NCBI GenBank assembly: GCA_020466095.1
Contig: CM035806.1
Coordinates: 116,454,246-116,518,245, forward strand
From: Chlorops oryzae
Taxonomy: Eukaryota > Arthropoda > Insecta > Diptera > Chloropidae
DNA length: 64,000 nucleotides
Direction: 5' to 3'
Part shown: positions 21,646-31,653 of the stretch, piece by piece
How the letters are laid out: every line of letters starts with the position of its first letter
How positions within the stretch are numbered: position 1 is the stretch's first letter
Notes under the pieces: model-generated
What the model saw: only the letters and a program-made list of their open reading frames with translations
Databases searched by the model: none
What the model was told of the DNA's origin: nothing
Translations under genes and position numbers: made by a program

Positions 21646-22880
21646 CTATGGATATATGTTTCTTTCTATATATAAATATATTCCAAATTTACGGATAGAT
21701 CGGAATATCATTGAATGAACAGACAGAAGGGACAGACACTTATTGACCGATTTTGAATTGACCACAAAGGAGTCGAGTGATTTAATTGCTGCCTGACTAT
21801 CAGTAAAAATACTAACTCTTGTGTGAGTTATCACGTTCCGACGCAGCCATCTAACTGCTTCGCTGATTGCGGCTATCTCTGCCTGAAAGACGCTACAGTG
21901 ATCAGGGAGTCTAAAGCTAAGACTCACATTGAGCATTTTACAGAAAACACCTCCTCCAACCCTACCTTCCAATTTAGAACCATCTGTAAAGAAGGTCAGA
22001 CGATCCCCATCCCGGACGGACCCCCCCTTCCAGTCCTCCCTCAAGGGTATAGAAGTCCGGAAGGGCTTTTCCAGACTAACCGTTGGTACACAGTAGTCCG
22101 TAGTCTCCGGTATGTCGCCCAAAAGAACGGGCATTGGTAGGTTCGAAGTTCTACTTCTTACACCAACTTCCCTCAAACGCAAAGCAGTGGTCAAAGCCAC
22201 TCTCTTCGCCGCTATGTCGGGGGGTATAATATTGAGCATCGCACTTAAGGCGAGCGTGGGAGTAGATCCAAGTGCTCCCGTGATACCCACGAGAGCTAAA
22301 CGTTGGACCTTGTCTAGTTTTTTGCAAATCGAGGTCTTCTTCAACGCAGGCCACCAGACAGCACAGCCATACAGAAGTATGGGTCTGGCCACCACAGTGA
22401 AGATCCAGTACACAGCTTTGGGGACAGCCCCCATCGCTTACCAATGGCCTGTTTGCAACAGTAGAGCGCTACCTCAGCCTTCCTAATGCGCTCTTCAATC
22501 GCCGGCCCCCAGTTTAGTTTCCTATCAACTAGAAGACCCAAATATCTCACGTTGTCTGTGACGGTTAAGGGGACACCATCCAGAGATGGTGCCCGGAAAT
22601 GCGGAATTTTGTGCTTCCTTGTGAAAAGAACCAGTTCAGTCTTGCTTGGATTAACAGCAAGCCCACAGTCCCTGGCCCAGGTTGTCACGATTTTTAGATA
22701 GGAAGGCTCCAAGATAAAATTTATAAATTTTTTCGTCCAAAATGGAGTTTCTGTGTTCAGAACTTTCAATTTTGTTACTGGCAGATTTCCTTTTTATGAA
22801 TTCTCTATACGTTCTATAAGAGCCGACAGTGCAGAGTCCGCCGATATACCTTTCTAAAAGGCATGTTGACACGCACTAAG
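21646..22880 (-). pseudogene. Non-LTR retrotransposon, RT 3' part and RNase H (I/LOA/R1-like)
   Basis: Read on the minus strand. From about 22870 (ADSAL...LIERIE-like) through 22690-22340 are RT thumb features (WARDCGLAVNPSKTELVLF; NVRYLGLLVDRKLNWG). A frameshift near 22400 leads to LLYGCAVWWPAL and an RNase H domain (LTFFTDGSKLEGRVGGGVF; VFQAEIAAISEAVRWL; RVSIFTDSQAAIKSL), which loses homology near 21730. An RNase H after RT on a non-LTR element is typical of the I, LOA and R1 clades; assignment is from motif memory. The 5' half continues at 24183-24840 beyond a mariner insertion. It is truncated at both ends and broken. Confidence 0.88.
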
Positions 22881-22897
22881 TAGAGTCTTCTTTAATA

Positions 22898-24185
22898 TTA
22901 GGTGTAGTAAAAAGAAATCCATTATTTTTCCAATAGATGGCGTTATTTATCTGCATCTCGCGTTGTATAAGTCCGATCGTGTTCCGCTAGGGGGCATTAG
23001 AAAGATGACAGTTCCTACTAAAAAAGCTTTTTTGACACTTTTTTGATTGATTGATTCAGTTTTGTTTGAGAGCTTGTCAAAGATGGACATCAGCAAAGAG
23101 AAAATTCGCTACATTTTACAGTTTTTCTTCGATAAGGGAGAAAACGCAAGCCAGGCGGCTGAAAATGTGAATAGCGTTTATGGACCTGATACTGTAACAG
23201 CCAATCATGCGCAATTTTGGTTTCGTCGATTCCGTTCCGGTAACTTCGATGTCAAGGATGCACCACGCACTGGAAGGCCAATTGTCGAAAATGTCGATAA
23301 AATCATGGAAATTATCGAGTCCGACCGTCATGTTAGCACTGGTTCGATTGCAAAAGAGCTAAAGATTGCACAAAAAACCGTTTGGAACCATTTGAATAAG
23401 GCTGGATACACAAAGAAGCTCGATGTATGGGTGCCACACGAGTTAACGCAAAAAAACCTCATAGACCGAATTTCCATCTGCGAATCGCTGCTGAACCGCA
23501 ACAAAATCGACCCATTTCTGAGGCGGTTGGTGACTGGTGATGAAAAGTGGGTCACTTACGACAACGTCAAGCGAAAACGGTCGTGGTCGAAACACGGTGA
23601 ACCGGCGGAAACGGTGGCCAAGCCAGGATTGACGGCCAGGAAGGTTTTGCTGTGTGTTTGGTGGGATTGGCAGGGAATTATCTACTATGAGCTGCTCCCA
23701 TACGGCAAAACTCTTAACTCGGAACTCTACTGTCAACAATTGGACCGTCTGAAGGAAGCAATCGCCCATAAGCGGCCAGCTTTGGCCAATAGGAGAGGAA
23801 TTGTGTTCCATCAGGACAACGCCAGGCCACGCACATCGATAGTGACTCGCCAGAAGCTCCGGGAGTTTGGTTGGGAGGTTCTTCTGCATCCACCTTATAG
23901 TCCGGACCTGGCACCAAGTGATTACCATCTGTTCCTGTCCATGGCGAACAATTTTGCTGGTGAAACATTCGCTTCAAGAGAGGCTTCTGAAATTCGACTG
24001 TCTCAATTTTTTGCTAATAGGAACGAGGGCTTCTATGAGAGAGGCATAATGAAATTACCTTTAAAATGGCAACAAGTTATCGAACAAAACGGCGCATATT
24101 TGACCTAAATCGGGTCATTCTAACTATCTTAAATAAAGCCCTCAATTTAATGCAAAAATAATGGATTTCTTTTTACTACACCTAA
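22898..24185 (+). mobile_element. mariner element, mellifera type, 1288 bp, complete
   Basis: Both ends begin TTAGGTGTAGTAAAAAGAAA and stay identical for about 32 bp. TA is duplicated at 22896-22897 and 24186-24187. The length and a single central ORF are standard for mariner. It sits inside the minus-strand non-LTR element. The flanks also share a 22-bp direct repeat (22876-22897 and 24207-24228), longer than transposition alone explains. Confidence 0.95.
23083..24108 (+). CDS. mariner transposase (mellifera type), open
   Basis: 341 residues from ATG 23083 (MDISKEKIRYILQFFF); an upstream in-frame ATG at 23047 would add 12 residues unlike the family start. The paired helix-turn-helix DNA-binding half covers roughly residues 1-110. 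The catalytic half carries TGDEKWVTYDN, HQDNARPRTS and YSPDLAPSDYHLF, matching the D,D34D arrangement: three acidic residues are present, with the last in APSD. One departure is Arg where I expect His in HQDNARPHTS; this is not a catalytic position. No stop or frameshift was found, and the termini are identical, so this is the best candidate in the window for a recently active transposase. It acts by cut-and-paste into TA. Confidence 0.95.
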   Translation: MDISKEKIRYILQFFFDKGENASQAAENVNSVYGPDTVTANHAQFWFRRFRSGNFDVKDAPRTGRPIVENVDKIMEIIESDRHVSTGSIAKELKIAQKTVWNHLNKAGYTKKLDVWVPHELTQKNLIDRISICESLLNRNKIDPFLRRLVTGDEKWVTYDNVKRKRSWSKHGEPAETVAKPGLTARKVLLCVWWDWQGIIYYELLPYGKTLNSELYCQQLDRLKEAIAHKRPALANRRGIVFHQDNARPRTSIVTRQKLREFGWEVLLHPPYSPDLAPSDYHLFLSMANNFAGETFASREASEIRLSQFFANRNEGFYERGIMKLPLKWQQVIEQNGAYLT

Positions 24186-24840
24186 TATATCGCTCTTAGA
24201 AGAGTGCTAAGTAGAGTCTTCTTTAATATATCCCTCCTAATGTAATTGTCAATAAGTTTTTTCAGACCTTTTAATAAGAATGACATCAGACTTATTGGCC
24301 TTTAGGCTTTGGGATCATGTTTTCGGCCTTCCCAGGATTTGGGATATAGACAACATGGACGGTTCTCCATATCTCTGTCACATACGCCAGAGGAATACTG
24401 GTCGAGCATTTCTTAGATATTGTGGTCGGCCATTGTTGCTTCTCCTCTTCTACTAATGCAGAGAAGATGTTATCCTCCCCCGTGAATTCTTTTGTGGAAC
24501 TGTCACACCGTTCCAATGGAGGGTTCTGTTTTGGCTGCCGCAGAATACAGCTAATTGGAAATGGGTCTCCGTGAGCAGTCTCAATGTCTCTAACTCACTT
24601 CTTCTTACAAAACCGTTTTTCTCTTTCACCGTCCTGACTGGGTCTACCTTTCCTGTGTGCAATGCTCTTACTATGCGACGTCCACCTGGCGCATCATTGA
24701 CTGTCTCACAGAATGTTTTAAAAGATTTTCATTTAGCTTTCTTTAATTTTTTTATAGTAGGTGGGAGCCCGGGAGTATGTCTCCCAATCGTTGTTCCGTT
24801 TGGATTTATTAAACAAGCTCCTCACTTCCTTTCCTAAGGT
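24183..24840 (-). pseudogene. Non-LTR retrotransposon, 5' part of RT region
   Basis: Minus strand. The segment about 24740-24290 reads like the region between endonuclease and RT, with the RT start (IWRTVHVVYIPNPGKAE) and an LKKTLLS continuation near 24215. Stops and shifts are frequent. Its order and strand fit the 21646-22880 remnant, and the mariner at 22898-24185 separates them, so both are parts of one element. Confidence 0.75.
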
Positions 24841-25446
24841 GTTCGAGTTTCGGCTTCACCAAGCCGTATACGTTAAGCTTCTTGACTTTCGTCCGGCAGC
24901 TAGCTGTCCGTCTTGGTGATTTCTTTCCGCCACAGCCAAGTGCCACTTGAATTATTGTATGCTTTGTGATGTCTTTATAGATTTTATATTATAGAACTAT
25001 AGATGGAACTTAGCCAAAAATGTGTGTGTTGAATTGAAGTAGGCCCCTTTGCATGTATTCTTATGGCAAACTCAAAAACGTGGCACGGCTCCTGAAAACT
25101 CTGGTTCCGGTCTGACAAATATTTTAAAATCATGTAAAATGAACTCAAAGTTTTGTTAAAAGTCAGATGTATATAGGAGTTTATCAAAGGATTTTCATAA
25201 AATCTCATTTTTTCCAGAAAAATATGTTAATTTTATACAATTAAAAATCATTAGATAAAATTTAACTCATATTGTAAAGGCACGCTAAAGCAGAGTACTC
25301 ATGCGTCGAATATGACCGATTCTAAAAAAAGTTTCAACTCCACCACAGGACAGCTGATATGAAATATTCAGTGATCTAAACTGGAATGGAGTGGCGTACT
25401 AGAGCCATTCTAGTGCAGCTCTAGTAATTTTCAACAATGTTATTTA
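24841..25446. other. Unassigned AT-rich stretch
   Basis: No protein homology, tandem array or terminal repeats were recognised. Confidence 0.5.
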
Positions 25447-26108
25447 TTATACTCAGCGTAAGCAGGGTATATTAGTTTTGTGCGAATCTTGTATTAGCAA
25501 GAACTAAGCTCCGTAGATATAGACATATATATCGCACACTCTCTTTTAAGGTGACACAACTCAAAATTTCTCATTTTTCCAAAAATGCAAAAAAAAAAAA
25601 TACTTCGCAGTGTCAATCAGAGCAAGAAGAAAGGCATTCACGGGATATTTCGGCTTTTTATAATAACCAAAACGATATAGATTTTTTCGTGCCGCTAGAG
25701 AGGTGAACTATGAACATGTTTCATACGTTAACTCGAAATTGACGATTTTTGAGTTGTGTCACCTTAGAAGAGGGTGTGCGATATATTTTCTTGATCAGGA
25801 TCAAAAACTGAATCGATTTAGACATTTCCGTCTGTCCGTCCGTGCGAGTGTCCGTCTGTCCGTCCGTCTTTGTTCGGATCTCCTCCGAAACGGAAAGACC
25901 AACCAAGTCGAAATTTGTCACACAGATATATCGGGATACGAGTGTGATCCTAAGTAAAAATTGGAGACATCTGCCCACTGCCACGCCCACAAATTAATTA
26001 AATGTGTTTTTAGTAAAATGCTTTTAACTCGCAAACCACTCAACACATTTCATTGATATTTGGTGTACTGGTAAAATACGTAAAGGGTCATATCCTGCAC
26101 TTTTGCAT
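25447..26108 (+). repeat. GTCC-rich dispersed repeat, copy 2 (3'-truncated)
   Basis: Starts with ATACTCAGCGTAAGCAGGGT and, after a nested MITE, continues with TTCTTGATCAGGATC, the GTCC run at about 25827-25870, TCGGATCTCCTCCGAAACGG and ATTTGGTGTACTGGTAAA. Homology stops after ATATCCTGCAC near 26100, before the 128-bp subunits. The apparent ORFs here are by-products of the repeat. Confidence 0.8.
25532..25781. mobile_element. 250-bp MITE, TCGCAC termini, TA (or TATA) duplication
   Basis: Termini TCGCACACTCTCTTTTAAGG and, reverse complement, TCGCACACCCTCTTCTAAGG, with the match running on through GACACAACTCAAAA. TATA flanks both sides (25528-25531, 25782-25785), so the true duplication may be TA. 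The other copies of the host repeat (about 43800 and 44140) lack it. A second family member is at 38910-39158. Confidence 0.88.
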
Positions 26109-27261
26109 AAAAATCGACATGTTCATTTATCGCCGAATTTCTCTTGCTTTGAATATTGCATGCGTAAGTAATTTGGTTTAAGAATCCTTTATTTAAGCAT
26201 TTTTGTAAACATTGTTATGAACTACCAATGTCTGAAGCAAGGGTGAAGCTGTAGAAGTTTTCGGTTTTGATTCTCATTGTACCCCGTGTGCACTGGCAGG
26301 ATCCGGCTGATTCAGTCTAGTGGGCTCGAGATAGGTAAATGAGTATCAATGCTATTCTATTCGACAATGACTGTACACACATAAAAAATGCACACGGATT
26401 GTATTATCTGCAATGGTCAAGGACAACTACCTGTATCTATATTTGGTGGGCAAGCTTGCGTACACTGGCAGTCGAATCGCGAAACTGATTTTAAGTAGCG
26501 TCGGCGACAATGAGCTACACCGTGCCCTCCCTTACCTAGGACTCTTGAGCTAAAATTTTGAGTCCCACATGATGACACCAAATACTTCAAATTTCAGATC
26601 AACATAAAGTTTACTTTAAATTAATCTAATTGTGTAAGGACTTCTGACAAGAGAACAAGATTTAAAATGGGTTTACTATTCATCAAACAGTAGGGATTTC
26701 TTACGACTAACTTTGCACACGCAAACATAAATTTTATCGAAATTTAACCAAAAAATTAAGAACGTTGAATGGTCTGCTCAGCATTGAAAACACCTTGAAT
26801 GGTACAGAAAAAAACGAGAGAAAAAAGAACTTGGTGCACTTTGGGTTAATGCTATGACATTTAGATCTCATATTTCATTTGGCCTTGCTTGATGCGCTTC
26901 AAAATCTAGGATCCATTTACAAATAAAATCGAAAAGTTTGAGCTCGAATAAGCGATCAAAACAAAATATGCTCCAGCAAATGAGTTCAAAGGTCAAAAGA
27001 AAAAAGACTTAATCAATTTAGCTTTTTTCTGATTTCTATGGCAAAGCTCAAACCGCAAGTGCAATTAAGTCAAGTGCGAACGAAAAAAAACGACAATGTT
27101 CAGAAATATATTACTACTTTTTTGAAGTGAAAACTTCTATAGGCGCGTTAAGCAGGGAGCAAATCTTTAGGTTCAAAATGCATTTGCATATGTTGTAACC
27201 GTCACGCTCGTCGTATACGTATATCTCGGCTATATTAGTGTGCGTAGCTTTCAGTACCCAG
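26109..27261. other. Unassigned stretch
   Basis: Mixed AT-rich DNA without a supported gene, terminal repeats or clear tandem repeats. Confidence 0.5.
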
Positions 27262-27263
27262 TA

Positions 27264-27747
27264 CCCTGTAGAAAGCTGTTTAGCAATTTGCCTAAAAGAC
27301 CTAGTACTTTTACCAGTACTAAAAGAACGAGTGCAATGTTTGGGTAAGTTTGCACCATAACTATACTAGTGATGAGTGGAATAATTGCATTCACTCATTG
27401 AGGCGTTATAAATTGATAATAAATACACAACCGAATGGTTTTCTTTTATTATACAATAAAAATTTATAATTATAAATATTTATTTCCATTTTGTACTGAA
27501 AAAAATCCACGATTCTGTAAACTTTTTCCCGTAAATATTACTAGTATTTAACTGGTGCAAATTTACCCAATTGGATCGAAAAGTACTAGAATTATTCTGG
27601 TGCATACTGTACTAGTGCTTTCCTGTACAGATGTTATACTGATTTTCGACAGAATTTCATATGGACAGGGGTATAGAAAAGAACTAGTACTCGTGACTTT
27701 GGCACTAGTAAAGTACTAGTACGACACTAGTTCAAATTCCTACAGGG
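27264..27747. mobile_element. 484-bp TA-flanked MITE rich in ACTAGT words
   Basis: Ends CCCTGTAGAAA and, reverse complement, CCCTGTAGGAA, flanked by TA (27262-27263, 27748-27749). The interior is dense in ACTAGT and CTAGTA words. A second TA-flanked element with CCCTGCAGTAAT ends lies at 39239-39656 and may belong to a related group. Confidence 0.7.
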
Positions 27748-27999
27748 TAGTCACCCAGTAGTCAGCGGAGCCACCACAACACTAGCGATTTCACTAGTCA
27801 CTGGGTGTCGGGGATCGGTCCCTTTCCTATCCAAGACGCTGGCGAATTTAACATTACGATCTCATTGCCGGGCACAGGTAGTCCTTTTATGCGCCACCTT
27901 AAACCAGTCATTTCGCTAGCGAAAAGGGGCAGGAAAATGGCCTAGCACCAGCGACTGAGAAAAAAGAAAAATTTCAGTTTTTGATTTGAATTTTTTTAA

Positions 28000-28560
28000 T
28001 TTTATATATAAAATATATATATTATATTTTATTAATTATTATATTTTTTTGTTTATCAATTTTTTATTTTAAATCTTTTTTATCTTACTTCTCTTAAAAT
28101 TTTCTCGCCTCCATCGAGCCTCGAACCGCTGACCACCAGATCGCTGGGCGAACGCCTTAACCATTACGCTAAACGAACGAATTTAATTTCTTGGTCAAAA
28201 TGCTCACTTGAGTTTAGCGTTGCTCAGATTTTGGGAAACGTATTTAACGAATTTTTTCACTCCAAAAATTGTTTACTTGAAAATGAACCATTACAAAAAA
28301 AAAAAATAATAAAACCTTAAAATTTTAGTGGAAAATGTTTGTCTTCCAAAATAACTGAACTTTGAAGAAAAAAAAAAAAACTCTAATTTATAAAAAAAGT
28401 AAAAAATTTAGGAAAAATTCTCGCCGCCCGCAGGGATTGAACCCCGAACCTCCCGGCTATCGAGTCATAGTTTGAACCACTGCGCTATCGAACGCTTGAC
28501 GGGCAAATGATCAGAATGCGACGTAAAATAAAACAACAGCAAAAACAATCATACGCAGCG
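28000..28560 (-). repeat. Paired tRNA-like (dimeric SINE-like) element, copy A
   Basis: On the minus strand two tRNA-like modules lie about 310 bp apart. The first (28428-28495) has box A TAGCGCAGTGG (28477-28487) and box B GGGTTCAATCC (28434-28444). The second (28105-28175) has box A TAGCGTAATGG (28161-28171) and box B-like GGTTCGAGGCT (28117-28127). Anticodon and T stems do not pair properly, so these are not tRNA genes. The same order, spacer words (AATGCTCACTTGAG) and flank (TGATCAGAAT) recur at 42590-43335. Confidence 0.7.
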
Positions 28561-29553
28561 AATAGGGAAATGTGAGCTGAGGCCTATCTACTCGTTCAGG
28601 TTCATGTGGTAGGTGAAATGGCTAGTCATCAAGGACTGGCACTTTGGCATGTCACAAATATCGGGGGCGACCTACTGACTACTGGGCAGCGGGTCGCCCC
28701 TGGAATATGTGACATGCCATTTCGCCAGCTTAAGGTGACTACCCATTTTACCTAGTGCCAAAAAGATAGCGTAATAGACAGGCTTTGCTCTCGTAAAATC
28801 AAAACCAAGAAGCATTTCTCTCACCGTTTGTGAGTATTTGGATTTTTCATGACTCTCTACATCTCATTTCAGTAATGCCAAGTGGGAGAAAAATATGAAA
28901 ATATTTTTCAATGCTGTTAGCACAATAAAACGGGGGAAAAATCTTTGATTTTTACCTCAGCCAAAAAAACAATACTCAATGTAGGATCAAGCTGTAAGAA
29001 TTGAAATTGAAACCGACACACATTTCATATATTGCAACCGGATAAAAAAGAATAACGTGAAAATGGTGTCACAGTAGAAATATATATAGGATTTTATGCC
29101 AGCATTGATTATCATATCAGTTTATGGTCTGAAAATATATCGATTAATATTTGCTTATCAAGGCAAAGATAATTTTTTTATTTGTCTCGTAAATGGGCGT
29201 TCAAAACATGTGAAATTCAAACAACGGTTCAAATTGTAATTTAAATTGAAAAAGGTAAGTTTTACAATTTTGCAATCATTAAAAAAACGATTAATTGCGA
29301 AATTCAGCAAAGGTGAAATGAAAACATTTGATTGCCTGATACCCCTTATCGGTATAGGGAAAAATTGCGATGAAAATGGTACGTGAGGGAAGTTTCGCTT
29401 AAGTCAGGTAGCAACACTTTCACAGCATTCCAGCGTCATAGCGTGCAAGCGTCGCGTGGTTTCCGGAGAAAATTGAAATTTAAAGTAGTTAAAGGTCAAG
29501 TGCTACAAGTGAAACTAAAAATTATATTTTAATAAATAAACAGTGTAAGAATA
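28561..29553. other. Spacer with a local inverted repeat
   Basis: GGCATGTCACAAATATC near 28656 has an inverted copy near 28715 (GATATTTGTGACATGCC against GAATATGTGACATGCC), making a hairpin-capable block of about 85 bp. Nothing else is recognised before the transposase remnant. Confidence 0.45.
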
Positions 29554-31645
29554 ATGATTAGCAAAAGGCATTTAAAACATTTAGTTAAACAAAAAAAAAA
29601 GCTTCTCGCTAAAGTTAGAAATGCCAGAACGCGTTGTAATAAGCAGCATGAATACGAAGATGAAGCTGGTTGTAGCAAAGAAGTTTTACCAATTACCGAA
29701 CCTAACTAAATAGACACAGGTAAAAATGTTGAAACAGGAACAAAGAGAAACACAGCGTTAGATACTGTTGAAAATGTAGAAAATGAAAAATTATAAGTTT
29801 AGGTTTAAATGGAAAGTTTGTGTTATGGTGTACAAAGCATACAATTTCACGCAGTTGTGCCAACGATTTATTATGAGAGAGGAAGACATTCCTGTAAAGA
29901 ATTTTTTTAAACCTTTTTGTGAAAATAGACCAAAAATTAGTTCCTTAGGTAAGGGTCATTAAATGCATTTGAGGATTGAAAGTCAACTGACCAATTTGTC
30001 AAAATCTTATAAGCTAGGAAACGTTGTGAGTCTCGATATAAATGTTGATGGTCTTCTACTTTTTAAAAGCTCAAAACAACAATTGTGGGCAATATTAGCA
30101 CGGATTAATAATTTAAATGATACGCCGGTTTTCACTATTGGTATTTTTTCAGGGAACAGTAAGCCTGAATGTTGCGAAGAATTTTTGAACGAATTTTATT
30201 TAGATTTCTTAAACATTTCAGTAAATGGCTTAGTTATTGAAACTCAAAAAATAGAAGCAAAAATTAGGGCTGTGGTATGTGATGCTCCTGCGAGAGCATT
30301 CGTTAGCGGGATACCTTCGCATACATCACGGCATGGCTGCTGCAAGTGTACGCAAATATCCAAAAAGGTAGACACAGTTTTAACTTACAGCACATCTTCA
30401 GGTGTTCTTATTTCAGATGAAGATTTCTCTCTCAGAAAATACGTAGATCATCATAATGTGGCATATACAGGGTGTCCCGTAGGTGAGTGCTTTTTTTTAC
30501 AGGGATGGTAGGGGAGGTCACGACGAACAAAAAATCGTATGGGAGGGAGGGGTCCCAAATGCACCCCTGAGGAGTTATAGGGCCTTAAAGTTTTCTGGCA
30601 CTAAGTCCAGAAAAACAATTCTCCCACGCTAGTGGCTTACTGTAGAAAAAAAATTGTAATGCGGTTTGAAAGCCAATTGTACAGGCTTTTGGGCAAAATT
30701 GAATTGATGTTCAAAACTGCAGTTAATGTGTGAAAATTAAACGTGGTAATTGATTATACCTTATTACGGTTTAACCTGCAGGAAAAGGTATCAGCGCTTT
30801 AAAAACACTTCGACAATTTCTTAAAATCAATTTAACCATACGGTCAGCAAAAAATTACGCAATTTTTCCAATAAAAGTGTATAATTCTCAGAAACCAAAC
30901 CATTTGTCTTAGAATTAAGCAAATTGCTGACTAGGCCACTCTGCTTAAGCCAAAGATTGCTATTTTAAGAATTTCATCACATAAAAAAAAGTTGAAGTTC
31001 GTTTTTAAATCCCATTTTTTCGATGGTTAAACCGCAAATAAGGTATAACAAATGTACCACAGATTTGAAGTAAATTGATCGAAGATTTAAAAAAAAATTA
31101 AAAAAGCATGTGTTAATTGGACCTTTTCCATACCAAAATGGCTCCCAAAGTAAAATAATTGAAAATTTTTTCAGAATTTTTGACTTTGAGCGTTTATTTT
31201 TCACACATTAACTGCAGTTTTGAACATCAATTCAATTTTGCCCAAAAGCCTGTACAATTGGCTTTCAAACCGCATTACAATTTTTTTTCTACAGTAAGCC
31301 ACTAGCGTGGGAGAATTGTTTTTCTGGACTTAGTGCCAGAAAACTTTAAGGCCCTATAACTCCTCAGGGGTGCATTTGGGACCCCCCCCTCCCAAACGAT
31401 TTTTTGTTCGTCGTGACCTCCCCTACCATCCCTGTAAAAAAAAGCACTCACCTACGGGACACCCTGTATAAAAGCAAATCGGTTTTTGAAAAGTTAAATG
31501 TAGCTATGGTTTCGCAAATGCCTTTGGACTGCATGCACCTAATAGAGTTAGGTGTTACACGAAAATTTTCAACAAGTGTTGTGAATAATAACAAGGCATT
31601 CAAAGTTTCGAAAACCGGCAAGCAGAATATATCAGAGAAATTAAC
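29554..31645 (+). pseudogene. CACTA/EnSpm-like transposase remnant, split by a MITE
   Basis: A short N-terminal frame at 29554-29709 (MISKRHLKHLVKQKKKLLAK) is followed, after stops, by 29963-30467 (GNVVSLDINVDGLLLFKSSK; IGIFSGNSKPECC; CDAPARAFVSGIPSH; HGCCKCTQ). After the 999-bp element it resumes at 31471 (KSKSVFEKLNVAMVSQMPLD, then CMHLIELGVTRKF) and stops matching near 31645. The LD-MH-LGV signature and HGC.KC cluster resemble the tnp2/CACTA-type transposases found as repeats in insects and cnidarians; this family call is from memory and moderate. Removing the MITE with one TATA rejoins the frame exactly across Val-Ala-Tyr-Lys, so the coding frame was open at this point when the MITE landed. 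The catalytic part is missing. Confidence 0.6.
30468..31466. mobile_element. 999-bp palindromic MITE with CAGGGTGTCCC ends, TATA duplication
   Basis: Ends CAGGGTGTCCCGTAGGTGAG on the left and its exact reverse complement on the right. Arms of about 276 bp (30468-30743, 31191-31466) are nearly perfect inverted copies, and weaker pairing continues inward (about 30757-30780 with 31025-31050). TATA flanks both sides (30464-30467, 31467-31470), equal to TA duplication if the outer TA belongs to the element. A lone end of the same type lies at 36828-36842. Confidence 0.9.
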
Positions 31646-31653
31646 AGGCGTGC

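Noticed and set aside
25703..25990. frames over the GTCC run
   Set aside because: Translations of a non-coding repeat; the same repeat at 43.7 and 44.2 kb is not open in the same way.
28600..28780. degenerate hammerhead on the minus strand (CTGGCGAAATGGCATGTC)
   Set aside because: GAAA and GUC-like parts exist but there is no CUGANGA and stem III does not pair. Kept only as an inverted repeat.
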